64,000 nucleotides of DNA. Source: Enterobacter asburiae. Lineage in GTDB: Bacteria > Pseudomonadota > Gammaproteobacteria > Enterobacterales > Enterobacteriaceae. Both the position numbers and the translations under genes were made by a program. Positions within the stretch are counted from its first letter, which is position 1. Each line of letters opens with the position of its first letter. Of the stretch, positions 9,585 through 23,329 are shown in pieces. The DNA lies in NCBI RefSeq assembly GCF_007035645.1, contig NZ_AP019632.1, positions 4,575,749-4,639,748 of the forward strand, in the 5' to 3' direction. The notes beneath the pieces were generated by a model. The model ran no database searches. It saw nothing but the letters and a program-made list of their open reading frames with translations, and was not told the DNA's origin.

Positions 9585-10493
9585 ATGCCGAGATTGCTCG
9601 CAGCAATAACATTACTGTTAAGCATCATTTTAACTATCCTAGTGACTGTCGCCTGCTCTGTGCCGATCATTATCGCCGGGATCGTTAAACTGCTGCTGCC
9701 TGTTCCCATGGTGTGGCGAGCCGTGTCCGCATTTTGTAACTTCATGATGTACTGCTGGTGCGAAGGACTGGCGATCCTGCTGTGCCTGAACCCGCATCTG
9801 AAGTGGGATATCAAAGGGCTGGAGAGTCTTAACAAGAAGAACTGGTATCTGCTGATCTGCAATCACCACAGCTGGGCGGACATCGTGGTGTTATGCGTAC
9901 TTTTTCGCAAACACATCCCGATGAACAAATACTTTCTGAAACAGCAGCTCGCCTGGGTGCCTTTTATCGGGCTGGCCTGTTGGGCACTTGATATGCCGTT
10001 TATGAAACGCTATTCGCGCAGCTATTTGATTCGTCATCCCGAGCGTCGCGGCAAAGATGTGGATACCACGCGCCGTTCCTGCGAAAAGTTTCGCGCGCAT
10101 CCTACGACCATCGTGAACTTTGTTGAAGGCTCCCGGTTTACGGAAGAGAAGCATCAACAAACTCGCTCCCCTTACCAGCACTTGCTGCCGCCAAAGGCTG
10201 CGGGTATTGCGATGGCGCTTAACGTGCTGGGATCACAGTTCGATAAGCTCCTGAACGTCACACTCTGCTATCCGGAAAACGATAAGACGCCGTTCTACGA
10301 TATGCTCAGCGGCAAACTGACGCGCATTGTTGTGCGTGTCGATCTGGTTCCGATAGATGCCGGGCTGCACGGTGATTACGTTAACGATAAGAATTTCAAG
10401 CGTCGTTTCCAGCAGTGGCTTAATACGCTCTGGAAAGAGAAAGACGAACAGATAGACAATATCAAATCTTCATACAAAAACGCCGGTCAGTGA
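9585..10493 (+). CDS. yihG: Inner-membrane acyltransferase YihG
   Basis: Lysophosphatidic-acid acyltransferase-like protein of the PlsC family; E. coli YihG has been shown to act as a lysophospholipid acyltransferase. 302 residues: a hydrophobic N-terminus (about residues 5-35), then the catalytic HX4D motif NHHSWAD and the substrate-binding block NFVEGSRFT. Start uncertainty: the E. coli protein begins several codons earlier (MANLLNKFIM); here the aligned codons read ANYLKKLIM but the position of that ATG is ACA, so ATG 9585 is the first usable start. Its TGA lies inside a bidirectional terminator stem. In E. coli yihF separates yihG from dsbA; here it is missing. Confidence 0.94.
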   Translation: MPRLLAAITLLLSIILTILVTVACSVPIIIAGIVKLLLPVPMVWRAVSAFCNFMMYCWCEGLAILLCLNPHLKWDIKGLESLNKKNWYLLICNHHSWADIVVLCVLFRKHIPMNKYFLKQQLAWVPFIGLACWALDMPFMKRYSRSYLIRHPERRGKDVDTTRRSCEKFRAHPTTIVNFVEGSRFTEEKHQQTRSPYQHLLPPKAAGIAMALNVLGSQFDKLLNVTLCYPENDKTPFYDMLSGKLTRIVVRVDLVPIDAGLHGDYVNDKNFKRRFQQWLNTLWKEKDEQIDNIKSSYKNAGQ

Positions 10494-10505
10494 CCGGCGT
10501 TTTTA
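10476..10505. terminator. Bidirectional terminator between yihG and dsbA
   Basis: Stem CGCCGGTCA/TGACCGGCG at 10481-10499 flanked by AAAAA on the left and TTTTT on the right, so it can stop transcripts from both strands. The yihG stop codon (10491-10493) is within the stem. Confidence 0.92.
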
Positions 10506-10516
10506 CATCCGCGAAA

Positions 10517-11140
10517 TTACTTCTTCTCAACCAGGTATTTCACGGTATCAGCATACTGCTGTACGAAGATATCCATGCTGCTGGTGTCCATGCCCTGCAT
10601 GTTCAGCTGGTATTTGCCGTTAACAAACATCGCCGGAACGCCCTGAAGCTGGAGGTCAGCAGCCGCTTTTTCCTGCTGAGCAACCAGAGATTTCACCACA
10701 AAGCTGTTCCATGCTGCGTCATACTCTTCCCCTTTCACGCCGGCATCAACGAACACTTTACGGATATCCGCAGTGGTCTGAACGGTCTGGGTTTTCTGTA
10801 CGGCTTCAAACATTGGCGCAGTGATCTTATCTTCCACGCCCAGTGCCATCGCAACCGCCCACGCCTGGGTCAGGTCTTTACCCAATGGGCCCAGGAACTC
10901 GACGTGGTACTTGGTCATTTTGGTGCCTTCTGGCAGCTTTTTCTTCACGTTGTCAGAAACATGCAGAACCTGCTCGAACTGATAGCAGTGTGGGCAATAG
11001 AACGAGAAGAACTCCAGAACCTGTGGCTCGCCAGCGACCGGTTTGTCCAGCGTGATGAACTGTTTGCCGTCGGTAAACTGCGCAGCAGAAGCGCTAAATG
11101 CCAGAATCATACCTGCCAGCGCCAGCCAAATTTTTTTCAT
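10517..11140 (-). CDS. dsbA: Periplasmic thiol:disulfide oxidoreductase DsbA
   Basis: Main oxidase that introduces disulfide bonds into exported proteins; reoxidised by DsbB. 207 residues with a Sec signal peptide ([19 protein letters not shown], cut before AQF), the active site CPHC in [11 protein letters not shown], an inserted helical domain and the cis-Pro segment GVPAMF. The ATG at 11140 is chosen because it begins the signal peptide; an in-frame ATG at 11167 would put nine unrelated residues before it. It lies 27 bases after srkA, and in E. coli the two are cotranscribed and also served by an internal promoter; Cpx control is known. Confidence 0.98.
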   Translation of the reverse strand: MKKIWLALAGMILAFSASAAQFTDGKQFITLDKPVAGEPQVLEFFSFYCPHCYQFEQVLHVSDNVKKKLPEGTKMTKYHVEFLGPLGKDLTQAWAVAMALGVEDKITAPMFEAVQKTQTVQTTADIRKVFVDAGVKGEEYDAAWNSFVVKSLVAQQEKAAADLQLQGVPAMFVNGKYQLNMQGMDTSSMDIFVQQYADTVKYLVEKK

Positions 11141-11167
11141 GATTAACTCTCTCCTGGGTGTGTCCAA

Positions 11168-12154
11168 TTAATACATCGGCGTTAATTGCAGAGGGGGTTC
11201 CTGAAGAACCTTGACCTGCTCAGTAAATGTAGATATCTGGCTACGCCAGTAATCCTCTCCGGTAAGCCACGGGAAATTCCGGGGAAATGCGGGATCGTCC
11301 CAACGCCTGATTAACCATGCGAGATAATAAACAAAACGCATCGCACGTAAAGGCTCAATCAGGGCAATTTCGTCTGAATTAAACGGGCTAAATTCTTCAT
11401 AAGCTTCAATAATGGTTTCAAGCTGCATGCGTTGCTCGGCTTTGTCGCCATTGAGCAACATCCACAGGTCCTGAACCGCTGGCCCCATACGCGCATCATC
11501 GAGATCGACAAAAAGCGGGCCATCACGCCAGAGGATATTTCCGGCATGACAATCGCCATGCAGGCGCAGGACAGAAATATCGTCGCGCCAGCAGGTTTTA
11601 ACAGCAGCAATGAGCTTATCGGTGGCGTTGAGGAAATCATCCTTTAACGCAGTGGGAATCATGGCAGACGTTTCGAATATTCCGCGCGGCTCAAGAAGGT
11701 ATTCCTGAATCCCGATAGTCGGGCGGGCAATAAAGGCTTTTTTGCGTCCCGTCTGGTGTATGCGCCCAAGATAGCGGGCAACCCACTCCATCTGATCAAT
11801 ATTATCCGCTTCAAATTGGCGGCCACCCAGGCTCGGGAATACAGCGTAGTAAAACCCTTCGTGCGTGAGGAGCGTTTGGTTATTGAATTTTAGCGGTGCG
11901 GCAACGGGAACATCGTCATCCAGCAGATCGTGAGCAAACTGATGCTCTTCCTGAATTTGTTCTGCGGACCAGCGTTCAGGACGATAGAATTTTACGACGA
12001 AGCGCTGACGATCCTCATCCTGAAACTGATAGACGCGGTTTTCGTAGCTGTTTAACGGTGTTAGCCCGGAATCCACCCGAATACCCTGTTCAAACAGGGC
12101 ATCCATAATGGTGTCCGGGTGTAATGTCTGGAAAGTAAAAGCCTGGTCGTTCAT
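11168..12154 (-). CDS. srkA: Stress response Ser/Thr kinase SrkA (RdoA/YihE)
   Basis: Cytoplasmic protein kinase of the choline-kinase-like fold that counters MazEF-linked death and long-term stress in E. coli; part of the Cpx regulon. 328 residues as in E. coli. Visible: N-lobe VVKFYRPERWS (Lys for ATP), catalytic loop LRLHGDCHAGNILW and metal-binding FVDLDDARMGP. It is the first gene of the srkA-dsbA unit. A TATAAT -10 on the minus strand at 12169-12174, 15 bases before the ATG, is so close that transcripts from it would have almost no leader. Confidence 0.97.
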   Translation of the reverse strand: MNDQAFTFQTLHPDTIMDALFEQGIRVDSGLTPLNSYENRVYQFQDEDRQRFVVKFYRPERWSAEQIQEEHQFAHDLLDDDVPVAAPLKFNNQTLLTHEGFYYAVFPSLGGRQFEADNIDQMEWVARYLGRIHQTGRKKAFIARPTIGIQEYLLEPRGIFETSAMIPTALKDDFLNATDKLIAAVKTCWRDDISVLRLHGDCHAGNILWRDGPLFVDLDDARMGPAVQDLWMLLNGDKAEQRMQLETIIEAYEEFSPFNSDEIALIEPLRAMRFVYYLAWLIRRWDDPAFPRNFPWLTGEDYWRSQISTFTEQVKVLQEPPLQLTPMY

Positions 12155-12229
12155 CCGATCATCCGGAAATTATACGAATGATTCAGGATATCATCTTGTG
12201 GCGATTTCGGTGCCGCCGCTTACAAGCTT

Positions 12230-12499
12230 TTACTCTTTAATTACGCCTCGGGCGCGCAGTAATGCGGTCTTAAAATCTTCCTCATAATCTTTCTGAATAC
12301 CAGGAATAACAGCATCTTTGGCAGAGTCACGCATTTTAAGGTGATAGATCAGGATGTCGTCAGAAAGGTCTGCCAGATCGCCGTCAAAACCTGACTCTTT
12401 CGCCAGTTTCTGTAAAAATTGCATCAGATTTAGCTCTGGCTCTTTTTGCCAGGCGGGCTGGAGGAGTTCAATAACTTCATTCAGACGTTTACATTTCAT
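12230..12499 (-). CDS. yihD: Conserved protein YihD
   Basis: 89 residues, same length as and nearly identical to E. coli YihD (DUF1040 family); no known function. The product is helical and acidic, with no membrane segment or signal peptide ([19 protein letters not shown] at the N-terminus). AGGAGC ends seven bases before the ATG. It is transcribed ahead of srkA on the same strand, 75 bases apart, and divergent from mobA. Confidence 0.95.
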   Translation of the reverse strand: MKCKRLNEVIELLQPAWQKEPELNLMQFLQKLAKESGFDGDLADLSDDILIYHLKMRDSAKDAVIPGIQKDYEEDFKTALLRARGVIKE

Positions 12500-12567
12500 G
12501 GTGGTGCTCCTTTCATTTAGAGTGACACGTTAGCAGGGTCAATCCCACAATAAAAGAGGCGATATTC

Positions 12568-13152
12568 ATGAATCTTAGCCAGGAAATCATTGGGGTCGTT
12601 CTGGCAGGTGGCAGGGCGACGCGAATGGGGGGAAAAGATAAGGGGCTTCAACGCCTGAACGGCAAACCCTTGTGGCAATGTGTCGCTGATACGCTCGCAG
12701 GCCAGGTGTCGACAATGGTCATCAGTGCTAACCGGCATATCGACACTTACCAGCTCAGCGGGTATGCCGTTTACCAGGATATCCTTGAGGATTACCCGGG
12801 ACCGCTGGCCGGCATGCTTTCGGTCATGCAACAGTCTCACGGAGAGTGGTTCATCTTCTGTCCCTGCGATACCCCGTTTATTCCGTCCTGTCTTGTCGAA
12901 CGTTTGTTGCTGCTTCGGGGTACGGCTCCTGTGGTTTGGGTACATGACGACGAGCGTGATCATCCTGCTATCGCATTGATGCACCGATCCCTGGCGCCAG
13001 CCCTGCAGTCCTATCTGGCTGCGGGAGAGCGCAGGGTGATGGCTTTTATGCGCGAGTCTGGCGGTCATCCCGTTGATTTTAGCGATTTAAAATCAGCTTT
13101 TGTGAATGTGAATACGCCTGAAGATTTGCAGATGATGCAGGAGAAAAAATGA
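12568..13152 (+). CDS. mobA: Molybdenum cofactor guanylyltransferase MobA
   Basis: Transfers GMP from GTP to molybdopterin-bound molybdenum to form the MGD cofactor used by DMSO-reductase family enzymes such as nitrate and formate dehydrogenases. 194 residues with the nucleotide-binding N-terminus [19 protein letters not shown] and the metal-binding CPCDTPF. A GAGGCGA ribosome binding site precedes the ATG. Its TGA overlaps the mobB start as ATGA. Confidence 0.98.
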   Translation: MNLSQEIIGVVLAGGRATRMGGKDKGLQRLNGKPLWQCVADTLAGQVSTMVISANRHIDTYQLSGYAVYQDILEDYPGPLAGMLSVMQQSHGEWFIFCPCDTPFIPSCLVERLLLLRGTAPVVWVHDDERDHPAIALMHRSLAPALQSYLAAGERRVMAFMRESGGHPVDFSDLKSAFVNVNTPEDLQMMQEKK

Positions 13153-13652
13153 TACCTGTTGTCGCCATTTCCGCCTGGAGTGGGACCGGAAAAACCACGC
13201 TGCTGAAAAAGCTCATTCCTGCGCTTTGTGCCAGAGGTATCCGTCCAGGATTGATTAAGCACACCCACCATAATACGGATATCGATAGACCGGGCAAAGA
13301 TAGCTATGCATTGCGTAAAGCGGGTGCAGCGCAAACGATGGTGGCAAGTACTCAACGCTGGGCGCTGATGACAGAAACGCCGGATGAGGCACCGCTGGAT
13401 CTCGCTTATCTGGTCAGCCGGATGGATCACGCCACGCTGGATCTGGTGCTGGTCGAGGGATTTAAGCATGAGGCCGTGCCTAAGATCCTGCTGTTCAGAA
13501 GCGATGCCGGGCATGATTTCAGCGAGTTAACGCTGGATGAGCATGTGATTGCGGTGGCCAGTGATGTTGTATTGCCGCTTGAAGCTCCGATGCTGGATTT
13601 AAATGATGTGGGTGGGATTGCGGAGTTTATTGTGGAGTGGAGTGCGATCTGA
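13149..13652 (+). CDS. mobB: Molybdopterin-guanine dinucleotide biosynthesis adaptor MobB
   Basis: GTP-binding P-loop protein that assists MobA; not essential for cofactor synthesis in E. coli. 167 residues: Walker [16 protein letters not shown] at residues 8-22, [17 protein letters not shown], and the conserved [15 protein letters not shown]. Translationally coupled to mobA by a 4-base ATGA overlap. E. coli MobB starts a few residues earlier; here that start would lie inside mobA, so ATG 13149 is preferred. Its 3' end borders a REP element and then the rRNA operon terminator. Confidence 0.97.
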   Translation: MIPVVAISAWSGTGKTTLLKKLIPALCARGIRPGLIKHTHHNTDIDRPGKDSYALRKAGAAQTMVASTQRWALMTETPDEAPLDLAYLVSRMDHATLDLVLVEGFKHEAVPKILLFRSDAGHDFSELTLDEHVIAVASDVVLPLEAPMLDLNDVGGIAEFIVEWSAI

Positions 13653-13654
13653 CT

Positions 13655-13686
13655 TGCCGGATGGCGGCTTTGCCTTATCCGGCCTA
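13655..13686. repeat. REP palindrome after mobB
   Basis: TGCCGGATGGCGGCTTTGCC followed by TTATCCGGCCTA, a REP-type imperfect palindrome, begins 3 bases after the mobB stop, in the convergent gap before the rRNA operon terminator. Confidence 0.85.
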
Positions 13687-13721
13687 CTAAGCGCCATCGG
13701 GCTTTTCTGCGCGCACAAAGC

Positions 13722-13755
13722 AAAAAACCCCGCACCTTACGGTACGGGGTTCTTC
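13722..13755 (-). terminator. rRNA operon terminator
   Basis: On the minus strand CCCCGTACCGTAAGGTGCGGGG followed by TTTTTT, about 10 bases beyond 5S; a typical rrn T1-type terminator. No tRNA genes follow the 5S gene, unlike E. coli rrnC. Confidence 0.93.
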
Positions 13756-13761
13756 TAATTG

Positions 13762-13881
13762 ATGCCTGGCAGTTCCCTACTCTCACATGGGGAGACCCCA
13801 CACTACCATCGGCGCTACGGCGTTTCACTTCTGAGTTCGGCATGGGGTCAGGTGGGACCACCGCGCTAAAGCCGCCAGGCA
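13762..13881 (-). rRNA. rrf: 5S ribosomal RNA
   Basis: 120 nt from TGCCTGGCGGC to CTGCCAGGCAT on the minus strand, the exact E. coli length, with the conserved CCCATGCCGAACTCAGAAG region. Last gene of the operon; the operon letter is left open because its two flanks suggest different E. coli operons. Confidence 0.98.
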
Positions 13882-13949
13882 AATTCTGTTAATCTGTATC
13901 AGGCTGAAAATCGTGTCTCTCTCATCCGCCGAAACAGCTTCGGCGTTGT

Positions 13950-16855
<2,906 letters not shown>

Positions 16856-16951
16856 TCACAACCCGAAGATGTTTCACTTCTGATTGCGAAAATTTGAGAG
16901 ACTCGAACACACATAACATGTGTGTCGTTTCAATTTTCAGCTTGATCCAGA

Positions 16952-16964
16952 TTTTTAAAGAGCA
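16952..16964 (-). promoter_or_regulatory. Spacer boxA antitermination site
   Basis: TGCTCTTTAAAAA on the minus strand, 97 bases ahead of 23S. boxA RNA recruits NusB-NusE and lets RNA polymerase pass Rho sites within the long 23S gene. Confidence 0.8.
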
Positions 16965-17037
16965 AATATCTCAAACGTCACCCGAAGATGAGTTTTGAGA
17001 TATAGGGGTCGGCGACTTTCACTCACGAACCAGCAAG

Positions 17038-17113
17038 TGGCGTCCCCTAGGGGATTCGAACCCCTGTTACCGCCGTGAAAGGGCGGTGTCCTGGGCCTCT
17101 AGACGAAGGGGAC
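17038..17113 (-). tRNA. gltT-like: tRNA-Glu (anticodon TTC)
   Basis: 76 nt on the minus strand from GTCCCCTTCGTCTAGAGG to GGGGACGCCA-type end with encoded CCA (17038-17040). The anticodon loop reads CCTTTCACG with TTC. Cloverleaf arms pair: acceptor GTCCCC/GGGGAC, T arm AGGGGTTCGAATCCCCT. It sits in the 16S-23S spacer, making this a tRNA-Glu type rRNA operon like E. coli rrnB, C, E and G, not a tRNA-Ile/Ala type like rrnA. Confidence 0.98.
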
Positions 17114-17198
17114 GTGTAAGTCTCAATCGCAAGACGCCTTGCTATTTACTTTTCATCAGACAATCTGTGTGAGCACTACAAAGGCAGGTTCTTTAAGG

Positions 17199-18740
<1,542 letters not shown>

Positions 18741-18870
18741 AAGTTTGATGCTCGTGAATTAAACTTCGTAATGAATTACGTATGTTCACTCAGAGACTTG
18801 GTATTCATTTTTCGTCCGAGGACGTTAAGAATCCATGTCACTTTGAGTGCCCACACAGATTGTCTGATAA

Positions 18871-18884
18871 ATTGTTAAAGAGCA
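18871..18884 (-). promoter_or_regulatory. Leader boxA antitermination site
   Basis: TGCTCTTTAACAAT on the minus strand, 131 bases ahead of 16S, the classical rrn leader boxA. The leader between it and 16S (18741-18870) pairs with the 3' flank during RNase III processing. Confidence 0.9.
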
Positions 18885-18920
18885 GTGCCGCTTCGCTTTT
18901 CGCAGCGGCGCGGGGTGTGC

Positions 18921-18948
18921 ATATTACGCTTTCCCGCTTCAGAGTCAA
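18921..18948 (-). promoter_or_regulatory. rRNA operon promoter P2
   Basis: Minus-strand -35 TTGACT (18943-18948) and -10 TAATAT (18921-18926) with a 16-base spacer, followed by GCACACC. Matches the E. coli rrn P2 pattern. Confidence 0.88.
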
Positions 18949-19017
18949 GTGATTAATTTCGCTTTTCTCTGCTGACCCGGCGGCGTGTGTGCCGTTGTTC
19001 CGTGTCAGTGGAGGCGC

Positions 19018-19066
19018 ATTATAGGGAGTTATTCCGACGTGACAAGAGGAAATTTAAAAAAAGTTT
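19018..19066 (-). promoter_or_regulatory. rRNA operon promoter P1 with UP element
   Basis: Minus-strand -35 TTGTCA (19040-19045), 16-base spacer, -10 TATAAT (19018-19023), then GCGCC, the GC-rich discriminator that makes rrn P1 sensitive to ppGpp and initiating NTP. An A/T tract (ACTTTTTTTAAATTTCC, about 19047-19066) just upstream is an UP element for the alpha subunit. Fis sites are expected further upstream, between here and yieP, but I cannot define them. Confidence 0.93.
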
Positions 19067-19194
19067 CCATCCGCGTTTTTTTTCACCAAAAGAGGTGAAA
19101 TCAAGCTACAAATTGTTCTATTTGATGTATCTGCAACCACAATCACATTCGAGGTGGCATAATTATCAGCATGAATCTTTAAGGAATAAAAGCG

Positions 19195-19902
19195 ATGCCA
19201 TTAAGCGCACAACAGCTGGCCGCCCAAAAAAACCTGTCGTACGTGCTGGCAGAAAAGCTGGCTCAGCGGATTCTAGCGGGTAAATATGCCCCAGGTAGCA
19301 TCCTGCCGGGTGAGATGGAGCTGGGTGAGCAGTTTGGGGTGAGCCGTACCGCCGTGCGCGAAGCGGTGAAAACCCTAACGGCAAAAGGTATGGTGCTTCC
19401 ACGGCCTCGCATTGGCACACGCGTGATGCCACAGAGTAACTGGAATTTTCTCGATCAGGAGCTGCTCTCCTGGTGGATGACGGAAGATAACTTTCATCAG
19501 GTCGTCGATCACTTTCTGGTGATGCGCAGCAGCCTTGAACCTCAGGCATGTCTGCTTGCCGCCACGCTGGGAACAGCAGAGCAGAAAGCGCAGCTTAACG
19601 CGCTGATGGAAGAGATGGTGTTCCTGAAAAAAAACTTCAACCGCGAACGCTGGGTTGAGGTCGATATGGCCTGGCATGAACACATCTATATGATGAGCGC
19701 CAATCCGTTCCTCACCTCTTTTGCCTCTTTATTTCATTCGGTGTATCACACCTACTTTACCTCTATTACACAAAACGAAGTGGTAAAACTGGATTTGCAC
19801 CAGGCGATAGTTGATGCCATCCAGGAAAGCGACGGGCAGCGAGCCCTGAGTGCGTGCCAGGCATTGCTGGCCGCGCCAACCCACCAGCAGGTAAATAAAT
19901 GA
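19195..19902 (+). CDS. yieP: FadR-family GntR transcriptional regulator YieP
   Basis: 235 residues: an N-terminal winged helix-turn-helix ([23 protein letters not shown]... read in two parts, [16 protein letters not shown] and [16 protein letters not shown]) and a C-terminal FCD ligand domain with metal-type residues in [17 protein letters not shown]. Nearly identical to E. coli YieP, which represses its own region and has been linked to growth effects; the ligand is unknown. It is divergent from the rRNA operon and its stop overlaps the hsrA start (ATGA), so the two genes form one unit. Confidence 0.96.
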   Translation: MPLSAQQLAAQKNLSYVLAEKLAQRILAGKYAPGSILPGEMELGEQFGVSRTAVREAVKTLTAKGMVLPRPRIGTRVMPQSNWNFLDQELLSWWMTEDNFHQVVDHFLVMRSSLEPQACLLAATLGTAEQKAQLNALMEEMVFLKKNFNRERWVEVDMAWHEHIYMMSANPFLTSFASLFHSVYHTYFTSITQNEVVKLDLHQAIVDAIQESDGQRALSACQALLAAPTHQQVNK

Positions 19903-21332
19903 CAACGAAAAAAGCGCGCAGCATGGCCGGATTGCCGTGGATTGCAGCCATGGCGTTTTTTATGCAGGCACTGGACGCCACCATCCTCAACACAGCGCTT
20001 CCCGCTATAGCGCAAAGCCTTAACCGCTCCCCGCTGGCGATGCAGTCCGCCATCATCAGCTACACCTTGACGGTCGCAATGTTAATTCCGGTCAGCGGCT
20101 GGCTGGCCGACCGCTTTGGCACCCGCAGAGTTTTCATGCTGGCCGTAACGCTCTTTACGCTCGGTTCGCTGGCCTGTGCGCTCTCATCATCCTTAACGGA
20201 GCTGGTTATCTTCCGCATATTACAGGGCATTGGCGGCGCGATGATGATGCCGGTGGCGCGCCTTGCTTTGCTGCGGGCCTACCCCAGGAGCGAACTGCTT
20301 CCCGTACTCAACTTCGTCACCATGCCGGGCCTGGTTGGCCCGATTCTTGGCCCGGTACTCGGTGGCGTGTTTGTCACCTGGGCAAGCTGGCACTGGATCT
20401 TCCTGATTAATATTCCAATTGGCGTTGCGGGGCTGCTGTATGCCCGCAAATATATGCCGAACTTCACCACGCCAAGGCGCAGCTTCGATATGGGCGGCTT
20501 TTTCCTGTTTGGCCTGAGCCTGGTGTTATTCTCCAGCGGGATGGAGCTGTTTGGCGAGAAGATCGTCGCGACGTGGTTAGCGCTCTCCGTTATCCTCGGC
20601 GGTATTCTGTTATTCCTTCTTTATATACGTCACGCGCGTCGTCACCCGACGCCGTTAATCTCCCTGGGGCTCTTTAATACCCGAACGTTTTCCGTTGGGA
20701 TTGCAGGGAACATTGCGTCTCGTTTGGGGACGGGCTGTGTGCCGTTCCTGATGCCATTGATGCTGCAGGTGGGTTTTGGCTACCCGGCCCTGATTGCTGG
20801 CTGCATGATGGCGCCCACGGCAATGGGCTCGATTCTGGCAAAATCAACCGTGACACAGGTGCTGCGCTGGTTTGGCTATCGTAAGACGCTGGTCGGCGTG
20901 ACGGTCTTTATCGGTCTGATGATTGCGCAGTTCTCGCTGCAATCCGCCGCGTTACCCGTCTGGATGCTGATCCTGCCGCTGTTTGTGTTGGGCATGGCGA
21001 TGTCGACGCAGTTCACGTCGATGAACACCATCACCCTCGCCGACCTGACTGACGAGAACGCAAGCAGCGGCAACAGCGTGCTGGCGGTAACGCAACAGCT
21101 GTCGATCAGTTTAGGGGTTGCCGTGAGTGCAGCGGTGCTGAGGTTTTATGAGGGTTTTGACAGCGCGAATACCGTTGAGCAGTTCCACTATACCTTTATC
21201 ACCATGGGCGCACTTACCGTGGTATCGGCGCTGGTCTTTATGCTGTTAAAACCAAAAGACGGCCGAAACCTGATTAAAGAGCGTCACAAAGAGAAAGCTA
21301 AACCGAACCGCGTTCCATCAGAACAGGAGTAA
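19899..21332 (+). CDS. hsrA: DHA2-type major facilitator exporter HsrA
   Basis: 477 residues with about 14 hydrophobic helices, the DHA2 (EmrB/QacA) layout. The MFS signature between TM2 and TM3 is [16 protein letters not shown] and the TM5 motif C is [18 protein letters not shown]. coli HsrA (YieO) is a putative multidrug or homocysteine-related transporter; the substrate is uncertain. The start overlaps the yieP stop by 4 bases. Its last 35 bases overlap the 3' end of convergent rbsR. Confidence 0.95.
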   Translation: MTTKKARSMAGLPWIAAMAFFMQALDATILNTALPAIAQSLNRSPLAMQSAIISYTLTVAMLIPVSGWLADRFGTRRVFMLAVTLFTLGSLACALSSSLTELVIFRILQGIGGAMMMPVARLALLRAYPRSELLPVLNFVTMPGLVGPILGPVLGGVFVTWASWHWIFLINIPIGVAGLLYARKYMPNFTTPRRSFDMGGFFLFGLSLVLFSSGMELFGEKIVATWLALSVILGGILLFLLYIRHARRHPTPLISLGLFNTRTFSVGIAGNIASRLGTGCVPFLMPLMLQVGFGYPALIAGCMMAPTAMGSILAKSTVTQVLRWFGYRKTLVGVTVFIGLMIAQFSLQSAALPVWMLILPLFVLGMAMSTQFTSMNTITLADLTDENASSGNSVLAVTQQLSISLGVAVSAAVLRFYEGFDSANTVEQFHYTFITMGALTVVSALVFMLLKPKDGRNLIKERHKEKAKPNRVPSEQE

Positions 21333-22290
21333 GCTGCAGCCGTTGCTGTTGCAGCGTGGGCTGCGCCATACGGTGGATCAACACATCGATGGCCAGCTCG
21401 CCCAGTTCATCTTTTGGCTGATGGATCGTGGTCAGCGGCGGCGTCATGTAGCTGGCCAGTTCGATATCGTCATAGCCAATCACCGCCATATCATCCGGCA
21501 CGCGTAGCCCCGCCTGATACAACGCCTGATAGGCACCAAACGCCATCGCGTCGTTACCAATAAAGACCGCCTGCGGACGCGGCTTTTGCGTTAGCAGTTT
21601 CTGCATTGCCTCGAAGCCGCCGTTAAACTCAAAGTCGCCGGTGATCCGGTAACCATCAGGAATGGCAAGCCCCGCTCGCTCCATGGCGGAGAGATACCCT
21701 TCCAGACGCAAACGCGCCGGAGTTTTATCCAGCGGCCCCGTAATACAGGCAATGCGAGTGTGTCCTTTATCAATCAGGTACTGAGTCGCCATATCGCCGC
21801 CCAGCAGGGAGTTATCCTGAATGAGATCGCTGGTTCCGTCGAACGGCGCCCAGTCCATCATCACGGTGGGAATCGAAGGATAACGCTGGATGATCTCTTT
21901 CGAGGGCTGGTGCGTTTCGGTGCAGAGCAGCAGTAGCCCGTCGACGCGTTTTTGCATCAGCGTTTCCAGGTTACGATTCATGCGCTGCTCGTCTCCCTCG
22001 GTATTGCACAGCACCAGGCTGTAGCCACGCTCGAAGCAGCTGCGCTCCACGCCGCGAACCAGTTCTGAATAAAAGGGGTTGGTACTGGCGGTGATCAGCA
22101 TACCGATGGTGCGCGTCTGGTTGAGCTTAAGACTGCGCGCCAGCGCAGACGGCGCATAGTTGAGTTCTTTTACCGCAGCTTCGACTTTCTCCCGAATCGC
22201 CTCGCTGACGAAGCGATCGTTGTTTATAACGTGGGAGACCGTCGAGGTAGAAACGCCCGCCATGCGGGCGACATCTTTCATTGTGGCCAA
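21298..22290 (-). CDS. rbsR: Ribose operon repressor RbsR
   Basis: LacI-family repressor, 330 residues as in E. coli. The N-terminal HTH is [20 protein letters not shown] with the hinge helix [11 protein letters not shown]; the rest is the periplasmic-binding-protein-like domain that binds ribose ([57 protein letters not shown]). It is the last gene of the rbs operon, 3 bases after rbsK, so it is produced together with its targets. Likely operators are the palindromes at 27165 and 27246. In E. coli RbsR also affects purine genes. Confidence 0.98.
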   Translation of the reverse strand: MATMKDVARMAGVSTSTVSHVINNDRFVSEAIREKVEAAVKELNYAPSALARSLKLNQTRTIGMLITASTNPFYSELVRGVERSCFERGYSLVLCNTEGDEQRMNRNLETLMQKRVDGLLLLCTETHQPSKEIIQRYPSIPTVMMDWAPFDGTSDLIQDNSLLGGDMATQYLIDKGHTRIACITGPLDKTPARLRLEGYLSAMERAGLAIPDGYRITGDFEFNGGFEAMQKLLTQKPRPQAVFIGNDAMAFGAYQALYQAGLRVPDDMAVIGYDDIELASYMTPPLTTIHQPKDELGELAIDVLIHRMAQPTLQQQRLQLTPVLMERGSV

Positions 22291-22293
22291 GCG

Positions 22294-23223
22294 TTACCCC
22301 TGCTGACTTAAGAATTCATCGATCTCTTTACGCCACGGAACGGAAGGCTGGGCGCCTTTGCGCGTCACCGCAATCGCGGCAGCAGCGTGTGCGAAGCGAA
22401 TAGCGTCATCCATTCTCTTGCCTTCCAGCAGCGCGGTGACCAGTGCACCGTTGAAGGTATCTCCCGCTGCGATGGTATCAATCGCTTTGACCTTAAAGCC
22501 CGGCACGCGACGGCCTTCGCCATTGACGCTTGCCCACACCCCACGGCTACCAAGGGTGATAATCACGGTACCGATGCCCTTATCATGCAGCGCACGCGCG
22601 GCTCGCGCGGCATCGTCATCATTTTCTACGCGAATGCCCGTCAGTTTTTCGGCTTCGGTTTCGTTCGGCGTAATGATGTCCACCAGCGCCAGCAGCTCGT
22701 CTGATAATACACGGGCCGGGGCCGGGTTAAGTACGACAGTGGTATGATTTTCATGCGCAATTTTCGCGGCGGCCAGCACGCTTTCAACCGGTGACTCCAG
22801 TTGCATGAGCAGGGCTTCCGCTCCGGCGATGATGGCACGTTGCGCTTCTACGCGCTCCGTCGTCAGCGCAGCGTTAGCACCCGCATGAATACCGATGACA
22901 TTCTCACCTTCAGCGTTGACGAAAATCAGCGCCACGCCGGTCGATTCCCCTGCAACCACGCTGACCGGTGCGACATCAATGTTGTCGCTCGCCAGCTGTT
23001 TGCGTACGCGCTCACCGGTATCGTCATCACCCGTGCAGGCGATAAACGCAATATTCGCCCCGCTGCGACCGGCGGCGACGGCCTGGTTGGCACCTTTACC
23101 GCCAAATGCCACCTGATACTGGTTACCCGTGACGGTTTCGCCCGGTGCAGGGAACGATTCAAGGTTAAGAATGTGATCGGCATTGATACTGCCAAGGACG
23201 ACGAGGTTGCCTGCGGTTTTCAT
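22294..23223 (-). CDS. rbsK: Ribokinase
   Basis: PfkB-family kinase that phosphorylates D-ribose at O5. 309 residues, the E. coli length, if started at ATG 23223 (MKTAGNLVVLGSINADH); an in-frame ATG at 23238 adds MDNPT and cannot be excluded since neither has a strong ribosome binding site. PfkB signature 1 is GGKGANQAVAAGRSG, signature 2 is DTIAAGDTFNGALV with the catalytic Asp in AAGD. It is separated from rbsB by 106 bases containing two stem-loops. Confidence 0.97.
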   Translation of the reverse strand: MKTAGNLVVLGSINADHILNLESFPAPGETVTGNQYQVAFGGKGANQAVAAGRSGANIAFIACTGDDDTGERVRKQLASDNIDVAPVSVVAGESTGVALIFVNAEGENVIGIHAGANAALTTERVEAQRAIIAGAEALLMQLESPVESVLAAAKIAHENHTTVVLNPAPARVLSDELLALVDIITPNETEAEKLTGIRVENDDDAARAARALHDKGIGTVIITLGSRGVWASVNGEGRRVPGFKVKAIDTIAAGDTFNGALVTALLEGKRMDDAIRFAHAAAAIAVTRKGAQPSVPWRKEIDEFLSQQG

Positions 23224-23329
23224 GGTTGGGTTGTCCATCTGAGAGCGCCACCGGTGTTACCCGGTGGCGTATGCCACACTTTTCTTTATTGGTGTCCCTC
23301 AGGCAGCCAGCGACTGCCTGATTCGCCTT
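23224..23329 (-). ncRNA. rbsB 3' UTR with two stem-loops, possible RbsZ-like RNA
   Basis: On the minus strand, just after the rbsB stop, TCAGGCAG...CTGCCTGA (about 23300-23325) forms a first hairpin and CGCCACCG...CGGTGGCG (about 23240-23265) a second. Such structures can stabilise the highly expressed rbsB part of the message and lower rbsK/rbsR expression. E. coli makes the Hfq-binding RNA RbsZ from the rbsB 3' UTR; the position fits, the sequence match is not tested. There is no T tract after the second hairpin. Confidence 0.4.
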
